Assembly: GCA_002238605.1 (NCBI GenBank)
Contig: MPMR01000017.1
Coordinates: 19,091-83,090, forward strand
Length of the DNA: 64,000 bases
Source: BD2-11 clade cluster bacterium bin43
GTDB taxonomy: Bacteria > Gemmatimonadota > Gemmatimonadetes > Longimicrobiales > Gaopeijiaceae
Direction: 5' to 3'
A program made the translations under genes and the position numbers. The notes below the pieces were generated by a model, which saw only the letters and a list, made by a program, of their open reading frames with translations, searched no databases and was not told the DNA's origin. Each line of letters opens with the position of its first letter. Position 1 is the first letter of the stretch. Below, one piece after another: positions 54,157-63,610 of this stretch.

Positions 54157-54927
54157 TCAGCTCAGACGCACCGCGACAGCCGTGCTCCAGAACAGGAAGA
54201 ACGAGTAGGCATACAGCCAGCCGACCAGGCTCGCGGCGATCAACACCGTTCGCGTCCAGAGCCCCGCGCCGCGGAGCCCGAAAACGGTTCGTAGCGACCG
54301 GTTCAGGTGCCATGCGGTCAGCCCGATGAGCGCGGCCACAACCGCCAACGTGGCTACCTGGGACACGATCGGGTCCTCGAGGAGCGGGTCCAGAGGGATC
54401 CCCATCACGCGCATGAAGATGTTGCCGAAGAGGATCATGACAATGACCCACGCAACAAAATCCGTTGCGTAGACAAGGTGTTCTCCGAATAGCCGACTGG
54501 GAAGCAACGCCTTGGTAAGGCTGGCGATAGCCGGGATCATCAGGAAGAAGAAGGTGGGTGCATGTTGCGCGATCGTGAAATCGAAGCGCAGCCCATACAT
54601 CTCCGCGCTCATCCCCAGGTCGAGCAGCTCCCGCTCCACGAACGCGCGAAGGAACACAGAGCCGGCGGTACGCTCATCCAGATACCCGTCGAGACCGAAA
54701 GCGACGGCACCGATGTACGGACCCACCAGGAAGATGACCAGGTTCGCCACCAGAAACAGCTTGAGCGCCGACAGGTAGGCGTCACGCTCTCCCTCCAGCG
54801 TCGCCCGGGTCAGAAAGCCCGGATGCGCGAACAGCTTCCCCAGCGTGCGCGGGAGGCGGCCTTCGATTCCGACCACCTCCCGCAACCATTCGGAGAGGAT
54901 GCCGCGGAGGGAGAGATCGCGGGTCAC
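54157..54927 (-). CDS. DUF3667-like membrane protein
   Basis: A 256-residue membrane protein with five or six hydrophobic helices. LGKLFAHPGFLTRATLEGE followed by AYLSALKLFLVANLVIFLV resembles the DUF3667 core, but the N-terminal zinc ribbon those proteins usually have is absent. Function unknown. Start is a GTG overlapping the metalloprotease stop by four bases (GTGA), so it is translated from the same transcript. Confidence 0.7.
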   Translation of the reverse strand: MTRDLSLRGILSEWLREVVGIEGRLPRTLGKLFAHPGFLTRATLEGERDAYLSALKLFLVANLVIFLVGPYIGAVAFGLDGYLDERTAGSVFLRAFVERELLDLGMSAEMYGLRFDFTIAQHAPTFFFLMIPAIASLTKALLPSRLFGEHLVYATDFVAWVIVMILFGNIFMRVMGIPLDPLLEDPIVSQVATLAVVAALIGLTAWHLNRSLRTVFGLRGAGLWTRTVLIAASLVGWLYAYSFFLFWSTAVAVRLS

Positions 54928-57473
54928 CGCGGCGGCCCGCCTCCCCGGCTGCTGCCGCCGATCGGATCGCCCTGCGGCATCACCAGCGCGCCGCCGGGGA
55001 CCGTGTTCTCGATGCGCTGCTGCCAGCGGCGGATGTCCGCGGCCACGAGGCGCTGGTGGGGCGACGGGTCCGCCATCGCCTCCAGGTCCGTGGCCAGACC
55101 CTGCAGGCGGTCGGCGAGCACGGCGCGCACTTCGGCCGCGTTTCCGTCACGCGCGGCCTGCTGCATCATGCGGTCGGCGACCGAGCGCTGGATGGCGTGC
55201 AGCACGCGCTGCCGGTAGCCGTCCGCCGCCGCGTCCGCGCCCCAGGTGTGCTCGATCAGCCGGTCCGCGACCTCCTCCAGGCCCGGGTAGTCGCCCATGC
55301 TGCCGAACACCAGCAGGCGGGCCATGCGGTTGGGGTGCAGGATCTCGCCCACCGCGAAGTCGGCCGCCGCCTCCGCCGCGCCCACCGGATCGAAGATCAG
55401 CCCGGTGTAGCCGGGGAAGGCCTCGCCCTCGTCGTGGCGGTAGGCCGGGGGCGGGAGCATCGACACGACGTCCTCGGGAAGCGTCAGGAAGTCGACCGTC
55501 AGCGTCGAGAGAATCGTCTCCAGCGCGTCACGCTGCTCCTCCGCCGGGATGATGGCGAACGGCGTCTGCCCATCTCCCTTGAGCGCGTAGCGATAGTCGG
55601 CGCCGCCGAGGGTCTGCGCCGCGGAGCGCAGCTGGAAGCGATGGTGCATGTAGAGCGGCAGCAGGACGTATTCGAGGTCCGAGAGCGGCTCGCCGGTGCG
55701 GATCACGTCGGTGCCGAACTTCTCGAGCCCGATCTCGCGCACGTCGATTTCGAGCTTCAGATGGTCGACCAGGTTCGCCCCGTTGTCCCATACGCTCGCC
55801 CCCGGATGCGCGGCCCCGATGAAGTTGTTGTTGGTGTGCGCCATGAAGATGAGCCCGTCGTCGATGCCCTGCATGACGATACTGTTAAGGGCGGCCGCCT
55901 CGTCGGCGCCGTCGGGGAACTCCCGGTAGAGCCAGTTGACGGAGAGCTTGTCGTATTCGCCGATGCGCGGCACGTAGGCGTCGGAGAGGTCGATGTTGCC
56001 GTCGTCGTCGATGGTGGCCAGGGGCGCGGGATAGTCCATGACGCTCTCGCGGCCGTAGGTGCTGGCGAGATAGTTGTGCGGGAAGCCGAGCGTGTGCCCG
56101 ACCTCGTGCGCGGACAGCTGCCGGACGCGCGCGAGCGCCATCTCGACGGCGTCGGAGTTGCCGGCGACCTGGGCCAGGTACTCGAAGTCCGGCGCCCCCG
56201 CGAGCATGCACGCTTCCCAGTAGGCGCGCTCCTCGGCGCTCATGGGGATGTCGAAGTAGCCGCCCCCGTCGTCGGAGGTGATCCCGCCCGTGAACGGCGG
56301 CACCATCCCCTGCCCGTGCAGGTAGTCCTGGCGCAGCCGCAGGCTCCCCAGGTTCACCACCCCGCGCACGATCTCGCCGGTGCGCGGATCGATCACCGAG
56401 TTGCCGTACGAGTAGCCGCGCGTCCGCCGGTGGGTCCAGTGGATCATGTTGTAGCGGATGTCCTGCGCGTCGACCCCCTCGGGCAGCACCTCGACCCGGT
56501 AGGCGTCGATGAAGCCGGCCTCCTCGAAGGCGTCGGCCCACCACTCGGCCCCCTCGATGAGCGCGCTCCGCACCGGCTCGGGCGTCCCCGGATCCACGTA
56601 GTAGACGATAGGCTCGACGGCCTCGGAGCGCTCCGCGTCCGGGTCGGCCTTCTGCAAGCGATGGCGGGCCACCCAGCGGATGCGCATGTCCTCGTCGATG
56701 GGACTCGCGTAGTCGCGCACGGTCGGCCCGTTCACCCCGATGCGCGGATCGGCGACCCGCGGTTCGTAACCGGGGCCGGGCAACTGGATGAAGGAATGGT
56801 GCTGCCGGACCGTGAAGGTGCTCCCCGTGGCCGCGACCCCGCTGACCAGGTTGCCGGGACGGTCGCTTGTAAACGTGAGCATCGCCTCGACCTCGGTGTT
56901 CTCCGGGAAGGACTTGGTGTTGGGCAGATAGATGGCGCTGCGGGACGCGTCCAGCTCGAACTGCCCCTGCCCCCGCTGCGCGATCTGGTTCACGACCCCG
57001 CGCGCGTCGCGCATGAAGAACTCGGTGGCGTCCACCAGCACGCGATCCCCGGTGCGCGCCACGATGTCGAACCCCCAGTGCACCGACGGCGCGAAGGCAT
57101 CGCGCACGGCCCGCGCCTCGGCGGTGTTGTCGGTGATCGCCCGGAACTCGTAGTTGGGCTCGACGAGCAGCACCCGCGGCCCGATGCGCCGCGCCTCGAA
57201 GACGTGCGTCCCGCGCAGCTGCCCCCGGTCGATGCCCACGGGATTGCTGCCGAGGCCGGATCCCATCGAGATCTGGTAGAGAAACTCGGTGTCCAGCTGG
57301 GGGATCTCCCAGAAGAGGGAGCCGCTGTCGTCATCCCAGTAGAGGTTGAAGAAGCCCTCCATGGCGGTCGTGCCCTCGGTGTGGGCTTCGATGGTGGGGA
57401 GGTCCTGGGCGGTTGCGGGGGTGGGGGTGGTCAAGGCCGCCGTGGCAAACGCGGTCGCGGCGGCGATGGCGAG
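54924..57473 (-). CDS. Zinc-dependent metalloprotease (zincin), 5' end lost in G-rich tract
   Basis: An 813-residue core from Met at 57362, preceded in frame by a clear secretion signal (ATAFATAALTTPTPATAQD), so the real start lies upstream, inside a G-rich tract where the sequence is unreliable. Catalytic HEVGHTLGFPHN (about residue 390 of the core) gives the zinc-binding HExxHxxGxxH. EFLYQISMGSGLGSNPVG and the long beta-rich N-terminal region match the DUF5117/DUF4953 family of large secreted proteases. HWTHRRTRGYSYGNSV precedes the active site. It is coupled to the DUF3667-like gene downstream. The target is unknown. Confidence 0.87.
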   Translation of the reverse strand, partial: LAIAAATAFATAALTTPTPATAQDLPTIEAHTEGTTAMEGFFNLYWDDDSGSLFWEIPQLDTEFLYQISMGSGLGSNPVGIDRGQLRGTHVFEARRIGPRVLLVEPNYEFRAITDNTAEARAVRDAFAPSVHWGFDIVARTGDRVLVDATEFFMRDARGVVNQIAQRGQGQFELDASRSAIYLPNTKSFPENTEVEAMLTFTSDRPGNLVSGVAATGSTFTVRQHHSFIQLPGPGYEPRVADPRIGVNGPTVRDYASPIDEDMRIRWVARHRLQKADPDAERSEAVEPIVYYVDPGTPEPVRSALIEGAEWWADAFEEAGFIDAYRVEVLPEGVDAQDIRYNMIHWTHRRTRGYSYGNSVIDPRTGEIVRGVVNLGSLRLRQDYLHGQGMVPPFTGGITSDDGGGYFDIPMSAEERAYWEACMLAGAPDFEYLAQVAGNSDAVEMALARVRQLSAHEVGHTLGFPHNYLASTYGRESVMDYPAPLATIDDDGNIDLSDAYVPRIGEYDKLSVNWLYREFPDGADEAAALNSIVMQGIDDGLIFMAHTNNNFIGAAHPGASVWDNGANLVDHLKLEIDVREIGLEKFGTDVIRTGEPLSDLEYVLLPLYMHHRFQLRSAAQTLGGADYRYALKGDGQTPFAIIPAEEQRDALETILSTLTVDFLTLPEDVVSMLPPPAYRHDEGEAFPGYTGLIFDPVGAAEAAADFAVGEILHPNRMARLLVFGSMGDYPGLEEVADRLIEHTWGADAAADGYRQRVLHAIQRSVADRMMQQAARDGNAAEVRAVLADRLQGLATDLEAMADPSPHQRLVAADIRRWQQRIENTVPGGALVMPQGDPIGGSSRGGGPPR

Positions 57474-57571
57474 GGGGGGGGGGGGGGGGGGGGGGGCGGG
57501 GCGGCGGGGTGTGCGGGGGGGTTTGGGGGGTTGTCGGGGGGGGGTCCCTGGGGGGGGGAGGGGGGGTACGG
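57473..57571. repeat. G-homopolymer and G-rich low-complexity tract
   Basis: 24 consecutive G (57473-57496) followed by about 75 bases that are nearly all G with scattered C, T and A. It cuts through the start of the metalloprotease gene. Such a decaying poly-G pattern is typical of a sequencing or assembly artefact, although a true simple repeat cannot be excluded. Confidence 0.8.
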
Positions 57572-57573
57572 GA

Positions 57574-57944
57574 GTTCTTTTTTTAGGCGCTTGCAGCTTC
57601 GGCGCGGGTGAAGCCAAGCCGTAGGCACGTGACCACCAGCGATGGCTCAACACGGATACGGTGAGACTGAACGACGTGCGGGAGGGACGCAAGCGGGGAT
57701 GCGGTTCGAGTAGGGGTGCCCCTTGCTGGCAGCCGGACTTGCATGGCGGCTTCGAGATCGGAACACGGCGAGACCGGCGCGGATGCTGTGGACCGTGGCA
57801 ACGTGGTCCGTTTACGTGGCTTGTGGCAACTGCTATCTTCCGCGCCCACATCAAAGGATCGGATCGCTAGCGAGGAGGGTAGAATTCCCAGCAGATGGGA
57901 GGTGGCGCGAACATGGCCTTAGGGGTGACGAGCTTGCCCGTCGC
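57574..57944. other. Intergenic region before the HD-nucleotidyltransferase cassette
   Basis: About 370 bases between the G-rich tract and the HD gene. The HD reading frame is open back to 57723 without recognisable domain content, so I treat that part as untranslated. No clear promoter or terminator seen; the sequence becomes more AT-rich toward the right. Confidence 0.4.
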
Positions 57945-59210
57945 ATGAGTCATCGCATGACAGTTGCCCGGCGATCATTGGCTGGCAATGGCCGGGGTGT
58001 TGCCTTGCCGCTGCCTCTAGATGCGGAAATCCCTCGCCTATTGGAACGGTCGGGGGCCACGCCTTCTCTGTTCGAGGATACGGTCCTACGGCAACTGATA
58101 AGATCCCGTCCCGTCCAGCGGCTCAGGCGGATCGGCTTCTTGGGAGCGATCGACCGCATCAAATCCCGTTTCCGGCACAACCGCTACGACCACAGCTTAG
58201 GCGTAGCACGGTTGGCGCTTCTTTACGCCAAGAGCCGAAACCTCTCCCAGCATGATACCCGAGTTCTCGCAGCAGCCGGACTCCTTCACGATGTTGGTCA
58301 CGGCCCGCTCTCGCACACACTGGAGCCGATCTTCCAAGAGCGGTTCGGCATCTCACATCACAAGGCTGGGGTCCAGATCATTCGTGGCGAGTCCGCCTTG
58401 GGACGAGAGATCCCCGAGGTATTGGCATGCCACGGACTCGATCCCGACGAGGTGAACGCCATGATCGGAGGCACCCACAATGGTCGGCATGCCTTCCTCT
58501 TCTCCAGTCCCATCAACCTCGACACGATCGAGGGTGTCACTAGATGCTTCTCATTCTTCGAGAAAAGGGCGCCGAAAGCCATGTCGGCTACACGGATCGT
58601 ACGGGAAATCGCCGAGACTGACGCGCTGCCCATACGGACACTCGACTTTTTTTGGTGGCTCAAGGACCAGATGTACGACTCGCTCATTCACAATCCCGCA
58701 AGGCTTGTCTACGATGGTCTTGCGCAAGCTGTAGTGACTCAGGATATCGACGATTTCGAGCCGAGCGATTTTCTAAAAGACGAAAGGCAGTTGCGGCGTA
58801 CTAAGCAGAGACTCTTCACGTTGCTTGACCGTGCTAGAGAATCTCTCGGTAAACTGCGAAAGGTGCTTCCTGATTCCATCCTCAGCTATGAAGTCGTCGT
58901 ACCGACTCGAAGATTCGTCCCCAAGGCATCCTTCAAGCCAAAGACGGTGACGGATCTCCGATGCCGTTATAGCCAAGAAAAAACGTTCCGCAGGGTACCG
59001 GTCGGTAGCCTGCTTCTATCGGGAGATTCAACAAAGTGCCGCTATCCGATTCCACAACAACAATTTTCGCTGACTGCAAGACCCGATCCGAGGACGACAT
59101 CGAAAGAGCGCGTGGGGCCGCTCGGCAGCTCTTCGGTAACGCAACGGAGTTCGTCATCGGTGTCAACGGCAGCTATGCACGACGAGAGGCTACAAGGGGC
59201 TCGGACATAG
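57945..59210 (+). CDS. HD-domain phosphohydrolase (SAMHD1/dNTPase-like)
   Basis: A protein of about 421 residues. The HD site is intact: RYDHSLGVARLALLYA (first His, residue 83), GLLHDVGHGPLSHTLE (His115-Asp116, then His) and a later Asp in REIAETDALPIRTLDFFWW. The layout matches COG1078-type dNTP triphosphohydrolases or related nucleotide phosphohydrolases. The start is uncertain (another ATG four codons later; frame open further upstream). The 3' end overlaps the nucleotidyltransferase gene by 175 bases, and the last 55-60 residues are not recognisable. More AT-rich than the metabolic genes in the first two-thirds of the window. It forms a two-gene cassette with the next gene. Confidence 0.82.
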   Translation: MSHRMTVARRSLAGNGRGVALPLPLDAEIPRLLERSGATPSLFEDTVLRQLIRSRPVQRLRRIGFLGAIDRIKSRFRHNRYDHSLGVARLALLYAKSRNLSQHDTRVLAAAGLLHDVGHGPLSHTLEPIFQERFGISHHKAGVQIIRGESALGREIPEVLACHGLDPDEVNAMIGGTHNGRHAFLFSSPINLDTIEGVTRCFSFFEKRAPKAMSATRIVREIAETDALPIRTLDFFWWLKDQMYDSLIHNPARLVYDGLAQAVVTQDIDDFEPSDFLKDERQLRRTKQRLFTLLDRARESLGKLRKVLPDSILSYEVVVPTRRFVPKASFKPKTVTDLRCRYSQEKTFRRVPVGSLLLSGDSTKCRYPIPQQQFSLTARPDPRTTSKERVGPLGSSSVTQRSSSSVSTAAMHDERLQGART

Positions 59211-59980
59211 ACTGCTGCTTCTTGGCGATCAACATCGACATTCCTTCTCTGGAGAAAAAGCAAGCTACGTTTCGGAATGTGATAAAAGAAGACCTCGGTC
59301 TTCGACTTCCCGCATGTGGGGGGGTTTTCGACAAACCTCTTCCGGTAAAAGAGATTTACCAGATTGGCGGCCAATACGACAGCAACGTAACGCTAACGCG
59401 AAGAATGTTGCTTCTACTCGAAGGCGAGTGGTTGTTCAACCCATCAGGCTTCGACCATGTCAGAAGAGAGTTGCTGGAACAGTACCTCTACGACGAGCCA
59501 CAAGAAGATAAAATTTGCCTATTCTTGTTGAATGATATTATCCGTTACTGGCGAACGATGTGCACGGATCTCGAGCATAAGATCCGCGTCCAAGGCAAAG
59601 CCCGAGCGATCCGTGTTATCAAGCTCCGTTTCTCCAGGATGCTGCTTTACGTATCTGGCGTGCTGACGATCGGACACGGACACGGCCTCTGCTACGAGGA
59701 CAAGATTCAGAGCTTAAGTGCGCTCTTCGGAAAGTATCCGATCAACCGCATCCTGTCTATCGCAGGAGAAGAGACGACACCAATACTAAATCTATATGCG
59801 GAGTTTCTGGAGGCAATGAACACGCCTAGCACTCGCAGGGCCCTTGAGAGGGAGGACCGGAACAGCAAGGTGTTTCAGGAAATGAGTAACAAGGCGGGGC
59901 AATTCAGAGACAACCTCCATCACCTATTTCTGACGCACTTCGCAGACGACAATCCTACCCGCCCGAGGCTTCTCCTATAG
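59036..59980 (+). CDS. GlnD/DUF294-like nucleotidyltransferase
   Basis: A 314-residue Pol-beta-type nucleotidyltransferase. VIGVNGSYARREATRGSDID holds the GS motif and the Asp-x-Asp metal pair (about residues 42-60); TLTRRMLLLLEGEWLFN resembles the segment that follows the catalytic core in GlnD/DUF294 proteins. The rest is helical and probably binds the acceptor. GGGAG ten bases before GTG supports the start. Acceptor and nucleotide are unknown. The partner HD hydrolase overlaps it, suggesting one enzyme makes and the other removes a nucleotide modification or signal. The gene is AT-richer than the chromosomal genes. Confidence 0.8.
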   Translation: MPLSDSTTTIFADCKTRSEDDIERARGAARQLFGNATEFVIGVNGSYARREATRGSDIDCCFLAINIDIPSLEKKQATFRNVIKEDLGLRLPACGGVFDKPLPVKEIYQIGGQYDSNVTLTRRMLLLLEGEWLFNPSGFDHVRRELLEQYLYDEPQEDKICLFLLNDIIRYWRTMCTDLEHKIRVQGKARAIRVIKLRFSRMLLYVSGVLTIGHGHGLCYEDKIQSLSALFGKYPINRILSIAGEETTPILNLYAEFLEAMNTPSTRRALEREDRNSKVFQEMSNKAGQFRDNLHHLFLTHFADDNPTRPRLLL

Positions 59981-60338
59981 ACGCGTGTCGGCCTCGCTAA
60001 CAACCGAGTACCGAACACCTCTCCGCACCCCACCCACAACCACATCCCACTCGCCCCGTTTGAAGAAGCCCTCCATGAGGGTCCTGCTCTGGGTGTGGTC
60101 GTCGATGGTGGGAACGTCCTGGGCGGCACCGGGAAAGGGGGGTGGCTGTTGTGTACGCGGTCGCGGCGGTGATCTAGATGGCGGCAACACGTTCCTGCAT
60201 GCCGGCGAAGTCTTCGCGCGTAGCGTGACGGTCCCTTCCTGCGTGTGTTGGCCCCCAAGAATCACTCCTGTTAGCATGGGAGGCTAGCTTCGGCTCGTAA
60301 CGCCTGTTGTCTGTCACCTGAGAGGGGCATCAGCCATC
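59981..60338. other. Intergenic region containing a metalloprotease remnant
   Basis: Between the nucleotidyltransferase and the restriction gene. Apart from the decayed metalloprotease fragment (60062-60170, minus strand) I see no other gene. The restriction-enzyme ribosome-binding site is probably the GAGAGG near 60321. Confidence 0.4.
60062..60170 (-). pseudogene. Decayed copy of the metalloprotease N-terminus
   Basis: The minus-strand frame reads FPGAAQDVPTIDDHTQ and LMEGFF, matching the intact gene's TAQDLPTIEAHTEG and AMEGFF at 57362-57440, and the nucleotide sequences align closely through CCTGGGCGG. Similarity stops after MEGFF, so only the signal-cleavage region and first residues remain. 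It represents a second, truncated copy on the other side of the HD-nucleotidyltransferase cassette. Confidence 0.7.
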
Positions 60339-63300
60339 ATGACCAAGGGCGCTAAAGGGGATTCCCCGGAGAAATCGACGATCCAGCGGTTCTTCAAGCA
60401 GCCCATCCTGAACAATCCCTACGAGTACCCGGCACGTCACTGGGAGCTCGACGACCAGGGACAGCCGACTCATCGGATCGTCGAGGGTCGGCGCCCCGCG
60501 AACTTCGTCACTCCGTTTCCGGCGGCCGCGCAGCAAGGAGGCGCCTCCCCCGCGCAGGAAGTGCTCGGCGTTGGAGAGGGAAGCCTGGAGAGCCAGTCCC
60601 TCCTCGCCATGGAGGACTTGAAGGCCGTCATCGGTGAAGTGCGTGGCCACGTGGACCGCTGGCGAGACACCCCCAACCCGGACAGCTGGCGCGTTACGCC
60701 GACGACAGCTCGGCTGTTGCGGCACTGGCGCTCCCACGAGTTCACCGGCATTCGGCCCTTCTACTGCCAGGTCGAAGCGGCTGAGACCGCGATATGGCTC
60801 ACCGAGGTGGCACCGCAGCTGCGCGCCAAGGCCGTGCGCAACATCCTCCGCCGTCTTCGGCAGGCGAACGAAAGTGCCAATCCGAGGCTTTCCCGCCTGG
60901 CGCTGAAGATGGCCACGGGATCCGGCAAGACCACCGTCATGGCCATGCTAATCGCGTGGCAGGCGGTCAACGCCGTCCGGCACCCCGCCAGCCCCAAGTT
61001 CACCCGCGGGTTCCTCGTCGTGACCCCGGGCATCACGATCCGCGACCGGCTGCGCGTCCTTCAGCCCAACGATCCCGACGCGTATTACGCGAAGCGCGAG
61101 CTCATCCCTCACGACATGCTGCGCGACCTCAACGAGGCCCGGATCGTCATTACCAACTATCACGCGTTCAAGCGGCGCGAGCGCATTTCCCTGCCCAAGG
61201 GGAGCCGCGCGCTGCTTACCGGCCGAGGGCCAGCGATGCCGGAGACGCTGGAGAGCGAGGGGCAGATGCTCCAGCGCGTCATGCCCGAACTCCTGCGGCT
61301 GAAGCGCATCATCGTCTTCAACGACGAGGCGCACCACTGCTACCGCGAAAAGCCCGCATCGCGCAACGCGGAGAAGCTGAAGGGATACGAGAGGAAGGAG
61401 GCCAAGCAGAACACCGAGGCGGCGAGGCTCTGGATTTCGGGCCTTGAGGCGGCGGGCGACCGACTCGAGGTCAACCGTGTGATCGACCTTTCCGCCACGC
61501 CCTTCTTCCTGCGCGGCTCGGGCTACGCCGAGGGGACACTCTTCCCCTGGACGATGAGCGACTTCTCGCTCATGGACGCCATCGAGTGCGGCATCGTGAA
61601 GCTGCCGCGCATCCCGGTGGCGGACAACATCCGCGGAAGCGACATGCCCATGTACCGGAAGTTATGGGACCATATCCGGACGGACATGCCCAAGGGGCCG
61701 CGTGGAGCCGCCAAGCTGGACCCGCTCAAGCTGCCCGCTCCACTCCAGACGGCGCTTCAGGCACTGTACGGACACTATGAGAAGACCTTCCATCTATGGG
61801 AAAAGGAAGGCATTCCAGCACCGCCCTGCTTCATCATCGTGTGCAACAACACAGCTTCCTCCAAGCTCGTCTACGAGTACGTCTCGGGGTTCGAGCGCGC
61901 CCCCGCGAACGGCCAGCCATCCATCCACAACGGGCGCCTGAAGCTCTTCCGCAACTTCGACGACGATGGCAATCGGCTTGGTCGCCCACGCACGCTCCTC
62001 ATCGACAGCCGCCAGCTGGAGTCGGGCGACGCCCTGGCCCCGTCGTTTCGCAAGATGGCGGCCAAGGAGATCGAGCGCTTCCGGCAGGAGCGCATCCAGC
62101 GCACCGGCAATCTCGGCGACGGCGACGACATCACCGACCACGACCTGCTCCGCGAAGTGATGAACACCGTGGGCAAGCCGGGCACCCTTGGGGAGTCGAT
62201 CCGGTGCGTCGTCTCGGTGGCCATGCTGACGGAGGGTTGGGACGCCAACACCGTCACCCATGTGCTCGGCGTTCGGGCGTTCGGCAGCCAGCTGCTCTGC
62301 GAGCAGGCGGTCGGACGGGCACTCCGCCGGGTATCGTACGAGCTCAACGACCAGGGCCTCTTTGACGTCGAGTACGCGGACGTGCTGGGCATCCCCTTCG
62401 ACTTCACCGCCGAGCCCGTGGTCGCTCCGCCAACGCGGCCCCTTGAGACGGTTCGCGTACAGGCCGTCCGCCCTGACCGGGATGCACTCGAGATGCGGTT
62501 TCCCAGATTGGCTGGCTACCGGGTGGAGTTCCCGAACGACCGCCTTGAGGCCGTGTTTACGCCAGACCACGCGTTGGAACTGACGCCCGAGCTGGTGGGC
62601 GCGACCGAGGTGCTCAACTCGGGGATTGTGGGCGAGGCGGAGGTGCTGGGCGTGGAACACCTCGCGGCGGTGCGGCCGAACCAGTTGCTCTATCAGCTGA
62701 CCCAAAGGCTGGTAGAGAGGTGGCGCGATCCGGGCGACCTGCCGCGCCTCCACCTCTTTGGACAGCTCAAGCGCATCGCGCGCCGGTGGCTCGACACCTA
62801 CCTTCGGTGCAGGGATGGAACGTTCCCGGGCCAGCTTCTCTATGTTCAGTTGCTGGACTGGGCGTGCGACCGGATCGCCACCGCAATCGTCAAGACGCAG
62901 GCCGACTCGGACACGGTGCGAGCGATGCTTAACCCGTACGACCCCATCGGCACGACCGCGGACGTGGATTTTCATACCTCCAAGAAGCTGCGCCACCGCA
63001 CCGACCCCCGTCACTGCCATATCAACTGGGCCATCCTAGACAGTGGTTGGGAGGGGAGGTTCTGCCAGGTCGTCGAGCGGCATCCGAGGGCGCTGCGCTA
63101 CGTGAAGAACCACCGCCTGGGCTTCACCGTCCCCTACACTCAGGGTTCCGAGACCCGCACCTACGTGCCGGACTTCATCGTGGTGGTCGATGACGGACGC
63201 GGCCCGGACGACCCGCTCAACCTGGTGGTTGAAATCAAGGGTTACCGGGGCGAGGATGCGAAGGACAAGAGACTGACGATGGAGAGCCGATGGGTGCCGG

Positions 63301-63521
63301 CCGTCAACAACCTGGGCACATTCGGTCGCTGGGCCTTCGCCGAGTTTCGTGACGTGCTGGAACTGACGGACGATCTGGATCAACAGATCGCGATACAAGT
63401 TGACCACGCGATCCAATGCAGCAACAGGAATCCGGCAGCCTTGGCGGCCGGGAGCCTGATTCGGAGGGGCGGCTCCGATCCCACCGCCGAGGCGGGCCCG
63501 AGAAAACGTCATCGGGGATGA
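60339..63521 (+). CDS. Type III restriction enzyme, Res-like helicase-nuclease
   Basis: A 1,060-residue SF2 helicase-nuclease of the BPTD_3080-type restriction-endonuclease group. Helicase motifs: I KMATGSGKTTVMAML (about residue 190), II VFNDEAHHCY, III LSATPFFLRG, V SVAMLTEGWDANTVTHV and VI EQAVGRALRRV. The C-terminal nuclease has YVPDFIVVVDD and NLVVEIKGYRG (Asp, Glu-x-Lys). Together with a DNA methyltransferase subunit it would recognise and cut foreign DNA. That methyltransferase gene starts 90 bases downstream but is interrupted. Confidence 0.9.
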   Translation: MTKGAKGDSPEKSTIQRFFKQPILNNPYEYPARHWELDDQGQPTHRIVEGRRPANFVTPFPAAAQQGGASPAQEVLGVGEGSLESQSLLAMEDLKAVIGEVRGHVDRWRDTPNPDSWRVTPTTARLLRHWRSHEFTGIRPFYCQVEAAETAIWLTEVAPQLRAKAVRNILRRLRQANESANPRLSRLALKMATGSGKTTVMAMLIAWQAVNAVRHPASPKFTRGFLVVTPGITIRDRLRVLQPNDPDAYYAKRELIPHDMLRDLNEARIVITNYHAFKRRERISLPKGSRALLTGRGPAMPETLESEGQMLQRVMPELLRLKRIIVFNDEAHHCYREKPASRNAEKLKGYERKEAKQNTEAARLWISGLEAAGDRLEVNRVIDLSATPFFLRGSGYAEGTLFPWTMSDFSLMDAIECGIVKLPRIPVADNIRGSDMPMYRKLWDHIRTDMPKGPRGAAKLDPLKLPAPLQTALQALYGHYEKTFHLWEKEGIPAPPCFIIVCNNTASSKLVYEYVSGFERAPANGQPSIHNGRLKLFRNFDDDGNRLGRPRTLLIDSRQLESGDALAPSFRKMAAKEIERFRQERIQRTGNLGDGDDITDHDLLREVMNTVGKPGTLGESIRCVVSVAMLTEGWDANTVTHVLGVRAFGSQLLCEQAVGRALRRVSYELNDQGLFDVEYADVLGIPFDFTAEPVVAPPTRPLETVRVQAVRPDRDALEMRFPRLAGYRVEFPNDRLEAVFTPDHALELTPELVGATEVLNSGIVGEAEVLGVEHLAAVRPNQLLYQLTQRLVERWRDPGDLPRLHLFGQLKRIARRWLDTYLRCRDGTFPGQLLYVQLLDWACDRIATAIVKTQADSDTVRAMLNPYDPIGTTADVDFHTSKKLRHRTDPRHCHINWAILDSGWEGRFCQVVERHPRALRYVKNHRLGFTVPYTQGSETRTYVPDFIVVVDDGRGPDDPLNLVVEIKGYRGEDAKDKRLTMESRWVPAVNNLGTFGRWAFAEFRDVLELTDDLDQQIAIQVDHAIQCSNRNPAALAAGSLIRRGGSDPTAEAGPRKRHRG

Positions 63522-63610
63522 TCGCCGTCAGTCCTTCCGTGTGGATTGGCCGCGACTCCGGCAAAGAATAGATCAATCGGCAGCGACGGCAGCAAAGGAA
63601 GATCGCGCAA

